From Pseudomonadota bacterium (GTDB lineage: Bacteria; Pseudomonadota; Alphaproteobacteria; Rhizobiales; Xanthobacteraceae), in contig JAEXHR010000319.1 in assembly GCA_023449855.1 (NCBI GenBank), positions 1-51,579 on the forward strand: DNA of 51,579 nucleotides, in the 5' to 3' direction. This document shows, one piece after another, positions 24,766 through 34,383 of the stretch; within the stretch, counting starts at the first letter, position 1, and every line of letters starts with the position of its first letter. Made by a program: the position numbers and the translations under genes. The notes below the pieces were generated by a model that was not told the origin of the DNA, did not search any database, and saw nothing but the letters and a program-made list of their open reading frames with translations.

Positions 24766-25787
24766 TGCCGGCCATAGAAAACAATGACAGCGGCATCCTC
24801 GCTGTGCGCGACTTGCGTATTCTGTTTCCGACGCGCGATGGTCGCGACACGGTCAAGGCGATCGACGGGATGGATTTCGATGTCCGCCCGGGCGAGACCT
24901 TTGGTGTTATCGGCGAGTCCGGCTCCGGGAAGACCACGCTCGGTCGCGCTCTGGTATCCCTGTTGCCGCCCACGGAAGGAAAGATCCTGCATGACGGGAC
25001 CGATCCGGCGACCCTGACCACCGAGCGATTTCGTGCGCATCGCCGCGATTACCAGATCATCTTTCAGGATCCGAATGCTGCGCTGAATCCGCGCATGACC
25101 ATCATCGACAGCATCGTCGAGCCCATGGAGATCATGCGCGAAGGCGATGCGGCATCGCGCCGCCGGCGCGGGATCGCGATGCTGGATCGCGTCGGATTGT
25201 CGGCGGAGGCTGCGGATCGCTATCCGCATCAGCTGTCGGGCGGGCAGAAGCAGCGCGTCAATATCGCGCGCGTTCTGACACTGCGTCCGAAAGTGATCGT
25301 CTGCGACGAAGTTGTCGCAGCGCTCGATGTGTCCATTCGCGGCGATGTGCTCAATCTGTTCGCTGATCTGCAGCGCGAATTCGGCCTGACCTATGTATTC
25401 ATCACCCACGACATTTCCGTGGTGTCGCATATCTCAGATCGGATCGCTGTCACCTATCTGGGCAAACTGATGGAGCTCGGTAGCGCGGAGGACGTCGTGG
25501 AGCGCCCGCTGCATCCCTACACAAGAGCGCTGCTGTCTGCGGAGCCGGTCCCGCTGCCGTCGCATTTGCGCGTCGATCGCCGCATCATTCTCGAAGGTGA
25601 AATACCGAGCCCGGTCGCGCCGCCATCCGGTTGCCGCTTCCGCACGCGCTGCCCGTCGGTGCAGCCGCGCTGCGCGGAAGAGGTTCCGGCCTGGCGTGAA
25701 GTCAAGCCGGGCCATCGCGTTGCCTGCCATTTCGCGACGGCCGATGGCCCGCCAGCAGATAATCAGAAGGCGCCAAAGGCGTCATAA
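24765..25787 (+). CDS. Peptide-type ABC importer ATPase, DppF/OppF type
   Basis: A 340-residue ATPase: Walker A GESGSGKT, Q-loop FQDP, signature LSGGQKQRV, Walker B VIVCDEVVAALD (the Val-Val variant frequent in this family) and THDIS. The C-terminal extension again contains CRFRTRCPSVQPRC. The start shares the A of the previous stop; GGGAGCGG about 10 bases upstream acts as ribosome site. It pairs with the preceding ATPase, in contrast to the fused version at 18052. Confidence 0.88.
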   Translation: MPAIENNDSGILAVRDLRILFPTRDGRDTVKAIDGMDFDVRPGETFGVIGESGSGKTTLGRALVSLLPPTEGKILHDGTDPATLTTERFRAHRRDYQIIFQDPNAALNPRMTIIDSIVEPMEIMREGDAASRRRRGIAMLDRVGLSAEAADRYPHQLSGGQKQRVNIARVLTLRPKVIVCDEVVAALDVSIRGDVLNLFADLQREFGLTYVFITHDISVVSHISDRIAVTYLGKLMELGSAEDVVERPLHPYTRALLSAEPVPLPSHLRVDRRIILEGEIPSPVAPPSGCRFRTRCPSVQPRCAEEVPAWREVKPGHRVACHFATADGPPADNQKAPKAS

Positions 25788-25806
25788 TCATCGGGAGGAG
25801 AACAAG

Positions 25807-27360
25807 ATGCGTGTGATCGATCTCGGACAGCGGCAATTGCGCCGCCGCGATATCCTGGCGCTGATGGGTGGCGCTGCGGCGGCAGGCACATTGGGGCTGC
25901 CGGCATTTGCCGAGGAAGCGAAGAAGGGCGGTGTGCTGAAGGTCGCTGCGCCAGCCAATCCGTCGTCGCTCGATCCCGCGACCGGTGGCGCCGGCTCCGA
26001 TCACAGCATTCTCTGGACCATGTACGACACGCTGGTCGAATGGGACTACGAGACGCTGAAGCCCAAGCCGGGCATGGCGAAGTGGACGTTCCCCGATCCG
26101 AAGACAATGGTGCTGGACATTACGGGTGGCATCAAGTTCCACGATGGCACCACGCTCGATGCCGAGGCCGTGAAGTTCAATCTCGAACGCAACCGCTCGG
26201 ATCAGCGCTCCAACGTCAAGCCCGATCTGTCCAGCGTCGAGAGCATCGAGGTGACCGGCCCGCTCCAGGTCACGCTGAAGCTCAAGAATCCTGATTCCGC
26301 GCTGCCTGCGATTCTATCCGATCGTGCCGGCATGATGGTTTCGCCGACCAATATCAAGGCGCTCGGCAATGATACGGATCGTAAGCCCGTCGGCGCCGGA
26401 CCGTGGAAGTTCGTGCGTTGGAACGACAACGAGATCATCGTCGTCACGCGTCACGAGGATTATTGGCGCAAGGGCCGCCCCTATCTCGATGGCATCGAGT
26501 TCAACATCATCACGGAAAACGCAACGGCGTTGCGCTCGGTAGTGGCGGGGCAGAACGACATGGCGTTCCAGCTTCCCGCACGTCTGAAGCCGGTGATCGA
26601 GCGCGCCAAGAATCTGACGACGGTGACCTCGCCGACGCTGTATTGCATCCAGCTCTATTTCAATTATGCCCGCGCGCCCCTGGACAATGTGAAGGTCCGG
26701 CAGGCGATCAACTTTGCTCTCGACCGGGACGTCTTCGTGAAGGCGGCGCTCAGCGGTCTCGGTGAACCCGCCCGGATGACGCTGCCGAGCTCGCACTGGG
26801 CCTATAACAAGGATGTCGCCAACACCTATCCGCACGATCCCGAGCGCGCGAAGAAATTGCTCGCCGAGGCCGGCTACAAGGATGGTCTCGAACTCACCAT
26901 CGGCGGTTATACCGATCAGGACTCGGTTCGCCGCGGCGAGGTGATTCAGGATCAGCTCGGCAAGGCCGGCATCCGCCTGAAATTCACCCGCGGCACCATC
27001 GCTGAAATCAGCGCGCAGTTCTTTGCCACCGAGAAGAAGTTCGATCTGCTCGTCTCCGCATGGACCGGGCGTCCCGATCCGAGCATGACCTATGCACTCG
27101 GCTTCGATAAGGACGCCTATTACAATGCCGGACGTACGGCCGATCCGGAACTGTCCAGGCTGATCAAGGAGAGCCGGGTCAGCGAGGATCTCAGCAAGCG
27201 CGCCGAAATCTTTGCCAAGATCCAGAAGATCACGGTGGAAACCGCACTCTCGGCGCCACTCGCATTCCAGTTCGAACTGGATGCCTTGTCGGCCAAGGTG
27301 AAGGGCTTCAAGCCGAACCTGCTCGGCAAGCCGAAATTCGAGAACATCTCCCTCGGATAA
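25807..27360 (+). CDS. Peptide-type ABC importer substrate-binding protein (SBP_bac_5)
   Basis: A 517-residue periplasmic binding protein with a twin-arginine signal (LRRRDILALMGG) and cleavage near residue 34 (AFA-EEAKKGG). SBP family-5 motifs include MVLDITGGIKFHDGTTLDAE and VGAGPWKFVRWND. ATG 25807 follows GGGAGGAG. After the stop there is a strong hairpin (27367-27393), which commonly separates abundant binding-protein mRNA from the permease part. Downstream genes activate and carboxylate an acid, so the ligand may be a carboxylic acid or its conjugate. Confidence 0.86.
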   Translation: MRVIDLGQRQLRRRDILALMGGAAAAGTLGLPAFAEEAKKGGVLKVAAPANPSSLDPATGGAGSDHSILWTMYDTLVEWDYETLKPKPGMAKWTFPDPKTMVLDITGGIKFHDGTTLDAEAVKFNLERNRSDQRSNVKPDLSSVESIEVTGPLQVTLKLKNPDSALPAILSDRAGMMVSPTNIKALGNDTDRKPVGAGPWKFVRWNDNEIIVVTRHEDYWRKGRPYLDGIEFNIITENATALRSVVAGQNDMAFQLPARLKPVIERAKNLTTVTSPTLYCIQLYFNYARAPLDNVKVRQAINFALDRDVFVKAALSGLGEPARMTLPSSHWAYNKDVANTYPHDPERAKKLLAEAGYKDGLELTIGGYTDQDSVRRGEVIQDQLGKAGIRLKFTRGTIAEISAQFFATEKKFDLLVSAWTGRPDPSMTYALGFDKDAYYNAGRTADPELSRLIKESRVSEDLSKRAEIFAKIQKITVETALSAPLAFQFELDALSAKVKGFKPNLLGKPKFENISLG

Positions 27361-27366
27361 TGCCAA

Positions 27367-27393
27367 CGGCGCCGCGCGCGATGCGCGGCGCCG
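27367..27393. promoter_or_regulatory. GC-rich hairpin between binding protein and permease
   Basis: CGGCGCCGCGC (27367-27377) pairs perfectly with GCGCGGCGCCG (27383-27393) around a 5-base loop. There is no T-run, so it is more likely an mRNA-stabilising or attenuating stem than a full terminator. It allows higher expression of the binding protein than of the permeases. It rules out an ATG at 27360 as practical permease start. Confidence 0.65.
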
Positions 27394-27413
27394 CCTTTCA
27401 GGTGAAATGGCAC

Positions 27414-28370
27414 ATGAGAAAATCTGCACGTCTCCGCATCGTCGGCCGCCGCTTGCTCCAGGCGCTTCCGGTCGTGATCTTGTCCACCTTCATCGTGTTC
27501 GGCCTGCTGAAGCTGGTGCCGGGCGATGTCGCCGTGACGCTTGCGGGCGACAATGCCTCGGATCAGCGCATCGCCGAGATTCGCGAGATCTACGGCCTGA
27601 ATCAGCCGTTTCTCGTTCAGTATGGCTCGTGGCTGTTCAAGGCGTTGCACGGCGATCTGTCGAAGTCGCTGATCTCGAACGAGGCGGTGCTGACGGCGAT
27701 CCAGCGTTGCCTGCCGCATACGATCCTGATCGTGGTCCTCGCATTGTTGACGGCGCTGATCATCGGCATTCCGCTTGGCATCGCTGCGGCGACGAAGCCC
27801 GGCTCGTGGATCGACGGCTTCGTGATGGCGATCGCCTCGCTCGGCGTTGCCGTGCCTAATTTCTGGCTCGGCATGTTGCTCGTTGCCTTCTTCTCGCTGC
27901 AGCTCAACTGGCTGCCTGCGACCGGTGCGGCGTCCCTGATGAAGGATCCATGGGTCGCCCTCAGTCACGCCATCCTTCCGGCAGTTGCGCTCGCCTCCGG
28001 CGGCATCGCCGAAGTCGCGCGGCAATTGCGCTCGTCCCTGGTGGAAATCCTGTCGTCGCAGCAGGTGCGAACGCTGCACGCGAAGGGCTTGCCGCCGTCA
28101 TCGATCCTGTGGCGGCACGGTCTCAAGAACGTCAGCGTGAACCTGCTCACCGTGGTCAGCCTGCTCGCCAATCGCATGCTGGCGGCGACGGTGGTCGTCG
28201 AAGCGGTGTTCGCCATTCCCGGCATGGGCGGGTTGATCGTCAACGCCGCTATGAACCGCGACTTTCCGGTGGTGCAGGGCGTCGTCTTCACCATGGTGCT
28301 GATCGTCGTCAGCATCAATCTTCTGACGGACATTCTCTACAGTGTCCTCGATCCGAGGATTTCATCATGA
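27414..28370 (+). CDS. ABC importer permease, DppB type
   Basis: A 318-residue permease starting at ATG 27414 (AGGTGAA at 27400-27406). It has the arginine-rich start RIVGRRLLQALPVVILSTFI, PGDVAVTLAG, six predicted helices and the EAA loop LHAKGLPPSSILWRHGLKN (19 residues). It ends with the canonical TDILYSVLDPRI. The next permease overlaps by ATGA (28367-28370). Confidence 0.87.
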   Translation: MRKSARLRIVGRRLLQALPVVILSTFIVFGLLKLVPGDVAVTLAGDNASDQRIAEIREIYGLNQPFLVQYGSWLFKALHGDLSKSLISNEAVLTAIQRCLPHTILIVVLALLTALIIGIPLGIAAATKPGSWIDGFVMAIASLGVAVPNFWLGMLLVAFFSLQLNWLPATGAASLMKDPWVALSHAILPAVALASGGIAEVARQLRSSLVEILSSQQVRTLHAKGLPPSSILWRHGLKNVSVNLLTVVSLLANRMLAATVVVEAVFAIPGMGGLIVNAAMNRDFPVVQGVVFTMVLIVVSINLLTDILYSVLDPRISS

Positions 28371-29242
28371 CCGATGCCGTGATGACAGCCCCACGCCAGC
28401 CCAGCCGGCTGTCGGGTTTCGGGCGCTGGCTGGTGAACGATATTCGCGGCGCGATCAGCCTGGGCTTCCTGCTGACACTGTTGCTGATCTCCGTTCTGGC
28501 GCCCTGGATCTCGCCCTACAACCCTGTGGCGCAGAACATCGATGCGGCGCTGGCGACGATGTCGTCGCAACACTGGCTCGGCGCCGACGATCTCGGCCGC
28601 GATACGCTGAGCCGGTTGATCTATGGCGGTGTGGCGTCGCTCTATGCCAGCTTCCTCGCCGTTGCGATTGCGGTGCTGATCGGTGTGCCCGTGGGTGTGC
28701 TTGCCGGTTATCTCGGCGGCTGGGTCGACACCGTGATCAGCCGCATCATCGACAGCTTTCTGTCCTTTCCCGCCATTGTGCTGGCGATCGCGGTCACCGG
28801 CGCCCTCGGCATCGGCCTCACCAACGGCATGATTTCGGTCGGCATCGTGTTCTCGCCGCAGCTCGCGCGTCTCGTTCGCGCCCGCACGCTGGTGGTGCGT
28901 AACGAACTCTATGTCGATGCGGCACGCTGTTTCGGCGGCTCGACCTCCCGCATTCTCTGGCGTCATGTGCTGCCGAACGCGATCCAGCCGGTGATCGTCC
29001 AGGTCACGCTTCTGCTCGCGGCGGCGCTGCTCGCCGAGGCCAGTCTCAGCTTTCTCGGCCTTGGCATCCAGCCGCCGGATCCGAGCTGGGGGGCAATGCT
29101 GGCGCGCGCCTATCAGAACATGGAGATCGCGCCCGAGCAGATGTATCCGCCCGGCCTCGCGATCCTGTTCACGGCGCTGGCCTTCAATACGCTGGGTGAA
29201 TCGCTGCGTGTCGCCCTCGACCCGACAATGAAACGCAACTGA
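28367..29242 (+). CDS. ABC importer permease, DppC type
   Basis: A 291-residue permease with GADDLGRDTLSRLIYGG, six predicted helices and the EAA loop DAARCFGGSTSRILWRHVLP (20 residues), ending FNTLGESLRVALDP. The start overlaps the preceding stop. It is the last transport gene of the operon; the acyl-CoA ligase follows after 20 bases, linking uptake directly to CoA activation. Confidence 0.87.
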   Translation: MTDAVMTAPRQPSRLSGFGRWLVNDIRGAISLGFLLTLLLISVLAPWISPYNPVAQNIDAALATMSSQHWLGADDLGRDTLSRLIYGGVASLYASFLAVAIAVLIGVPVGVLAGYLGGWVDTVISRIIDSFLSFPAIVLAIAVTGALGIGLTNGMISVGIVFSPQLARLVRARTLVVRNELYVDAARCFGGSTSRILWRHVLPNAIQPVIVQVTLLLAAALLAEASLSFLGLGIQPPDPSWGAMLARAYQNMEIAPEQMYPPGLAILFTALAFNTLGESLRVALDPTMKRN

Positions 29243-29262
29243 CAAGAACAAGGAAGACGGTG

Positions 29263-30990
29263 ATGACCGCAGATACCAGGGAAGCGCAAAAGGAAGCCGA
29301 CTATCTCGCCAGGCTCCACGAGCTCTGGGCCAAGGCATGGCCGAAGGGCACGCCGAACAAGCCGCAGTATCCGCATGGCGAAGTGGCGTTGACCGAATAT
29401 CTGCGCATCTGGGCCAGGCTGCAGCCGCAGAAGCCGGCGGTGATCTTCTATGGCCACGTCACAACCTATGCCGATCTCGACCAGCAGAGCGATCGCTTTG
29501 CCGCTTTGTTGATGGCGAAAGGCGTTCGCAAGGGCGACCGCGTCGCCGTCTTCATGCCGAATTGCCCGCAATTCCACATCGCGTTCTTCGGCATCCTCAA
29601 GCTCGGCGCCATCCACGTTCCGGTCAGCCCGCTGTCGCGTGCATTCGAGCTGGCCTATGAACTCAACGACACCGATGCCGAAGTGATTGTCGCGCTGGAC
29701 CAGCTCGCGCCGGTGGTGGATCAGGTACGCGGCGAGACCAAACTGCGTGAGGTGATTGTCACATCCTTCGCCGAAGTCATTCCGGCCGAGCCGACCATTC
29801 CGGTGCCGGATTCCATTCGCGGTCCGCGCGTCGCGGTTCCGGGCGCGACGGACCTGCTGCCCGCGCTTGCGGCTTTGCCCGAGCCGAAGCCGCTGCCGCC
29901 GGCAGCGCTCGATGATATCGCAGCGCTGAACTATACGGGTGGCACCACGGGCATGCCGAAGGGGTGCGTCCATACCCAGCGCGACATGGTCTATACGGCC
30001 GCCGCCAATCACGGCATTTCGGTCGTCTCCAATCAGAACAGCATCTATCTGTCGTTCTTCCCGGAGTTCTGGATTGCAGGTGAAAATTTCGGCCTGATCT
30101 TCCCGCTCTTCGCCGGGGCGACGCTGGTGCTGCTGGCGCGCTGGGATGCGGTGGGCGCGCTGGCGGCCATCGACCGCTACAAGGTCAATGTCACCGCGAT
30201 GCCGGTGGATGGCGCGGTCGAGCTGATGGATCATCCGCGCTTCAAGGAGTTTGACCTGTCCTCGCTCGATCAGGTCCGCGTCGTCTCCTTCGTGAAGAAG
30301 CTCAATCCCGATTATCGCAAGCGCTGGAAAGATCTCACCGGCATCGTCCTCACCGAAGCCTCCTGGGGCATGACAGAAACGCACACGTCGAACACGTTCG
30401 TATCCGGCTTCCAGGAGAATGATTTCGATTTGCTGTCGCAGCCCATCTTCGTCGGCCTGCCGGTGCCGGGCGCCGAATTCAAGATCACCGATTTCGAGAC
30501 CGGCGAACTGATGCCGCTCGGCGGCGAGGGGGAGATCCGCGTTCGTACGCCATCGCTGCTCAAGAGCTATTGGAACAAACCTGAAGCAACAGCCGAGTCG
30601 CTCGTCGATGGCTGGCTGCGTACCGGCGATATCGGCACCATCGATACGCAGGGGTTCCTGCACTTCCTCGGCCGCCGCAAGGAGATGCTGAAAGTGAAGG
30701 GCATGAGCGTGTTTCCGCCGGAGATCGAAGCGCTGCTCGGCCAGCACCCGAAAGTGTTGGGTTCCGGCGTGGTCGGCCGCGACGATGCCGACAAGGGGCA
30801 GGTGCCCGTTGCCTTCATCCAGCTCAAGCCGGAGGCCCATGGCAGCGTCACGCCGGCGGAGATCCAGGCGTGGTGCGCCGAGCGGATGGCCGTCTACAAA
30901 GTGCCGGAAATCCGTATCATCGACGCGCTGCCGATGACCGCCACCGGCAAGGTGAAGAAGCAGGAGCTGAACGCCAACGCGTCGCTCTGA
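29263..30990 (+). CDS. AMP-forming acyl-CoA synthetase
   Basis: A 575-residue member of the ANL adenylating family, which activates carboxylic acids to acyl-AMP and then acyl-CoA. The phosphate-binding loop YTGGTTGMPKGC is at about 224-235; SWGMTETHTS, WLRTGDIG and GRRKEMLKVKGM follow in the normal order, and the C-terminal catalytic lysine lies in TATGKVKKQEL. The start is ATG 29263 after AAGGA; a GTG at 29260 precedes it. Position between a peptide-type importer and an acyl-CoA carboxylase suggests it activates the imported acid. Chain length cannot be read. Confidence 0.87.
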   Translation: MTADTREAQKEADYLARLHELWAKAWPKGTPNKPQYPHGEVALTEYLRIWARLQPQKPAVIFYGHVTTYADLDQQSDRFAALLMAKGVRKGDRVAVFMPNCPQFHIAFFGILKLGAIHVPVSPLSRAFELAYELNDTDAEVIVALDQLAPVVDQVRGETKLREVIVTSFAEVIPAEPTIPVPDSIRGPRVAVPGATDLLPALAALPEPKPLPPAALDDIAALNYTGGTTGMPKGCVHTQRDMVYTAAANHGISVVSNQNSIYLSFFPEFWIAGENFGLIFPLFAGATLVLLARWDAVGALAAIDRYKVNVTAMPVDGAVELMDHPRFKEFDLSSLDQVRVVSFVKKLNPDYRKRWKDLTGIVLTEASWGMTETHTSNTFVSGFQENDFDLLSQPIFVGLPVPGAEFKITDFETGELMPLGGEGEIRVRTPSLLKSYWNKPEATAESLVDGWLRTGDIGTIDTQGFLHFLGRRKEMLKVKGMSVFPPEIEALLGQHPKVLGSGVVGRDDADKGQVPVAFIQLKPEAHGSVTPAEIQAWCAERMAVYKVPEIRIIDALPMTATGKVKKQELNANASL

Positions 30991-31060
30991 TCGGTGTGCG
31001 CCGCTGTCCGCGCGCGGCGAAGGCCGCTCCGGATCGTGTCTGTTGTCTACGGAGAGTTTG

Positions 31061-34000
31061 ATGTCCTTTCGTAAATTGCTGATCGCCAATCGCGGCGAGA
31101 TCGCCATTCGCATCGCACGCGCCGCCGCCGATGCCGGTCTCGCCACTGTCGCGATTCATCCGGCCGACGATGCGAATTCGCTCCATGTTCGCATTGCCGA
31201 TGAGGCGCAAGAGATTCCCGGCCGCGGTGCGCGCGCCTATCTGGATATCGAGGGCGTGATCGGCGCAGCCAAAGCCAGTGGCTGCGACGCGCTGCATCCC
31301 GGCTATGGTTTTCTCAGCGAGAATGCCGATCTCGCGCAGCGCTGCGCCGAAGAAGGCATCGTCTTTGTCGGCCCATCGCCCGCGGCGCTTAAATTGTTCG
31401 GCGACAAGGTCGCTGCGAAGCAGCTTGCCAAGCGCTGCGGCGTACCCATCATCGCCGGCACCACCGGGCCATCGACGCTGGAGGAGATCAAGGCGTTCTT
31501 CGCCTCGCTCGGCGACAACGCGGCAATCATGATCAAGGCGATGGCCGGTGGCGGCGGTCGCGGCATGCGCATGGTCGAGCGTGCTGCCGACATCGATGAC
31601 GCCTATGCGCGCTGCCAGTCCGAGGCCAAGGCCGGCTTCGGCTATGACGGCGTCTATGCCGAGCGTCTGATCCGCAATGCCCGGCATATCGAGGTTCAGA
31701 TCATCGGCGATCGCCATGGCACTGTCAGCCATCTGTGGGAGCGCGAATGCACCATTCAACGCCGCAATCAGAAACTGGTCGAGATCGCGCCGAGCCCGTC
31801 GCTTACGGACGGTCTGCGTCAGCGGATCGTCGAAGCCGCGCGGCAGCTCGCGTCGGAAGCCAGATATGACAGTCTTGGCACCTTCGAGTTCCTGGTCGAC
31901 GGCGAAGCCGGCGAGGGGGATGGCGCCTTCGCCTTCATTGAGGCCAATCCGCGGCTGCAGGTCGAGCACACGGTGACCGAAGAGGTGCTGTCCGTCGATC
32001 TCGTCGGCGCGCAGCTCGCCGTCGCCGCCGGCGCGACGCTCGCATCGCTCGGGCTCGACCAGGCGTCGGTGCCGAAGCCGCGCGGCTTTGCCATGCAGCT
32101 GCGTATCAATATGGAGACGATGGATGCCACCGGCGGGACTCAGCCGACCGGCGGCACGCTCGCCGTGTTCGAACCGCCAGCGGGACCGGGCGTGCGCGTC
32201 GATACGTTCGGCTATGCCGGCTACCGGACCAGCGCGGCCTTCGACTCGCTGCTCGCCAAGGTCATCGTCCACACGCCGATGAAGTGGGCCGATGTCGTCG
32301 CCAAGGGCGCGCGTTCACTGCGCGAGTTTCGCATCGAGGGCGTTGCGACGAATATCCCGTTCATTCAGGCTATCCTTGCTCACCCGGATTTTCAGGCCAA
32401 TCGTGTCAGCACCAACTTCATCGATCGGAATGTTGCGGATCTCGTGACGGCGGCAAAGGCCTCCGCGCCGTCGCTATTCGCCGCCAGCGGGACTGCCGCA
32501 CAAGGTGGGGCATCGTCCGCCGCGGCGGAGCCCGCGCCGGAGGGGGCGGTTGCCGTGATCGCGCCGCTGCAGGGAACCATCGTGTCGATCCCGGTGGCCG
32601 AAGGCGACATGGTGCGTCCCGGGCAGCAGCTCGCCATCATCGAATCCATGAAGATGGAACATCTCGTCACCGCGCAACAGGGCGGCCGCGTCATGCGGAT
32701 CGTCGCGGCAGACGGCGCCACGCTGATGCAGAACGAGGCGATCCTGTATCTCGAGCCGCAGGACGTCGAAGGCGATCTCGTCGCCGAGCAGGCCGAGATC
32801 GATCTCGATCATATCCGGCCCGATCTCGCCGAATTGCTTGCGCGGCAGGCCATCACATTCGATGAGAACCGCCCGTCCTCGGTCGAGCGGCGGCGCAAGA
32901 CCAATCAGCGCACGGCGCGCGAGAACATCGCGCAACTCGTCGATGAGGGCTCCTTCATGGAATATGGCAGCCTGGCCATTGCCGGCCAGCGCCGCCGTCG
33001 TTCCGTCGCCGATCTCATCGAGAACACGCCTGCCGACGGTCTCGTCTCGGGCGTCGCCACGGTCAATGCGAAGACGTTCGGCGAACATGCCGCGCGCTGT
33101 ATGGTCATTTCCTACGACTATACGGTTCTTGCCGGCACGCAGGGGCATATGAACCACAAGAAGATCGACCGCATGCTGTCGCTGGTCGAGCAGTGGCGGA
33201 TGCCGCTGGTGTTCTATGCGGAAGGCGGCGGCGGCCGTCCCGGCGACACTGATCGGCTCGGTTTGACCGGTCTCGACGGGCCGTCCTTCGTGCAATTCGC
33301 GAAGCTCTCGGGCCTCGTGCCGGTGATCGGCGTCGTCTCCGGCTATTGCTTCGCCGGCAATGCCGCGATGCTCGGCTGCTGCGATGTCATCATTGCCACG
33401 AAGAACGCCTCGATCGGCATGGGCGGCCCAGCGATGATCGAAGGCGGCGGGCTCGGTGTCTATCATCCGGCCGAAGTCGGCCCCGTCTCGTTCCAGTCGC
33501 CGAATGGCGTCGTCGATATTCTTGTCGAGGACGAGGAGGAAGCGACGCGGGTTGCGCAGAAATATCTGTCCTATTTTCAGGGCGCGGTTCCGGAATGGCG
33601 TGCACCGGATCAGCGGCTGCTGCGCCGTGCGATCCCCGAGAACCGGCTCCGCGTCTACGACGTCCGCAATGTGATCGATCTCATGGCGGATGAAGACTCC
33701 GTGCTCGAGATCCGTCGCGATTTCGGCGTTGGCATGATCACTGCCTTCATCCGTATCGAGGGCAAGCCGTTCGGCCTCATCGCCAACAATCCGAAACATC
33801 TCGGCGGCGCCATCGATGCCGAAGCCGGCGACAAGGCCGCGCGCTTCATGCAGCTCTGCGATGCTTTCGACATTCCGATCGTCTCGCTCTGCGACACACC
33901 CGGCTTCATGGTCGGGCCCGAAGCGGAGAAGACCGCAATCGTTCGCCATGTGGCGCGCATGTTCGTCACCGGCGCGAGCATCACGGTGCCGCTGTTCGGC

Positions 34001-34369
34001 ATCGTGCTGCGCAAGGGCTACGGGCTGGGAGCGCAGTCCATGATCGGCGGCGGTTTCCATGCCTCGTTCTTCACGGCGGCATGGCCGACGGGCGAGTTCG
34101 GCGGTATGGGGCTGGAAGGTTATGTCCGCCTCGGCTTCCGCAAGGAGATGGAAGCCATCGCCGATCCCGTCGAGCGCGAGACCTGGTACAAGAACAAGGT
34201 CGCCGAGCTTTATGCCAATGGTAAAGCGACCTCGATTGCCTCGGTCTTCGAGATCGACAATGTGATCGATCCCGCGGAAACGCGGCGCTGGATCATGGCC
34301 GGCCTGCGGTCGGTCCCGGTACCGCCTGAACGCGCAACACGCAAGCGCCCCTGCATCGATACCTGGTAA
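31061..34369 (+). CDS. Single-chain acyl-CoA carboxylase (BC-BCCP-CT fusion, LCC type)
   Basis: A 1102-residue protein with all three parts of a biotin-dependent carboxylase: biotin carboxylase at about 1-455 (LLIANRGEIAIRIARAA, ATP-grasp glycine loop AGGGGRGM near 162-169), biotin carrier at about 505-575 with biotinyl Lys531 in ESMKMEH, and carboxyltransferase at about 590-1090. I recall the same architecture and about 120-kDa size for the long-chain acyl-CoA carboxylases of Mycobacterium and Rhodopseudomonas palustris. It should convert an acyl-CoA to its 2-carboxyl (malonyl-type) form. GGAGAG at 31051-31056 supports ATG 31061. The ESM instead of the common EAM before MKM is a minor variant. 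Confidence 0.9.
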   Translation: MSFRKLLIANRGEIAIRIARAAADAGLATVAIHPADDANSLHVRIADEAQEIPGRGARAYLDIEGVIGAAKASGCDALHPGYGFLSENADLAQRCAEEGIVFVGPSPAALKLFGDKVAAKQLAKRCGVPIIAGTTGPSTLEEIKAFFASLGDNAAIMIKAMAGGGGRGMRMVERAADIDDAYARCQSEAKAGFGYDGVYAERLIRNARHIEVQIIGDRHGTVSHLWERECTIQRRNQKLVEIAPSPSLTDGLRQRIVEAARQLASEARYDSLGTFEFLVDGEAGEGDGAFAFIEANPRLQVEHTVTEEVLSVDLVGAQLAVAAGATLASLGLDQASVPKPRGFAMQLRINMETMDATGGTQPTGGTLAVFEPPAGPGVRVDTFGYAGYRTSAAFDSLLAKVIVHTPMKWADVVAKGARSLREFRIEGVATNIPFIQAILAHPDFQANRVSTNFIDRNVADLVTAAKASAPSLFAASGTAAQGGASSAAAEPAPEGAVAVIAPLQGTIVSIPVAEGDMVRPGQQLAIIESMKMEHLVTAQQGGRVMRIVAADGATLMQNEAILYLEPQDVEGDLVAEQAEIDLDHIRPDLAELLARQAITFDENRPSSVERRRKTNQRTARENIAQLVDEGSFMEYGSLAIAGQRRRRSVADLIENTPADGLVSGVATVNAKTFGEHAARCMVISYDYTVLAGTQGHMNHKKIDRMLSLVEQWRMPLVFYAEGGGGRPGDTDRLGLTGLDGPSFVQFAKLSGLVPVIGVVSGYCFAGNAAMLGCCDVIIATKNASIGMGGPAMIEGGGLGVYHPAEVGPVSFQSPNGVVDILVEDEEEATRVAQKYLSYFQGAVPEWRAPDQRLLRRAIPENRLRVYDVRNVIDLMADEDSVLEIRRDFGVGMITAFIRIEGKPFGLIANNPKHLGGAIDAEAGDKAARFMQLCDAFDIPIVSLCDTPGFMVGPEAEKTAIVRHVARMFVTGASITVPLFGIVLRKGYGLGAQSMIGGGFHASFFTAAWPTGEFGGMGLEGYVRLGFRKEMEAIADPVERETWYKNKVAELYANGKATSIASVFEIDNVIDPAETRRWIMAGLRSVPVPPERATRKRPCIDTW

Positions 34370-34383
34370 TTCGGAGACGTCAG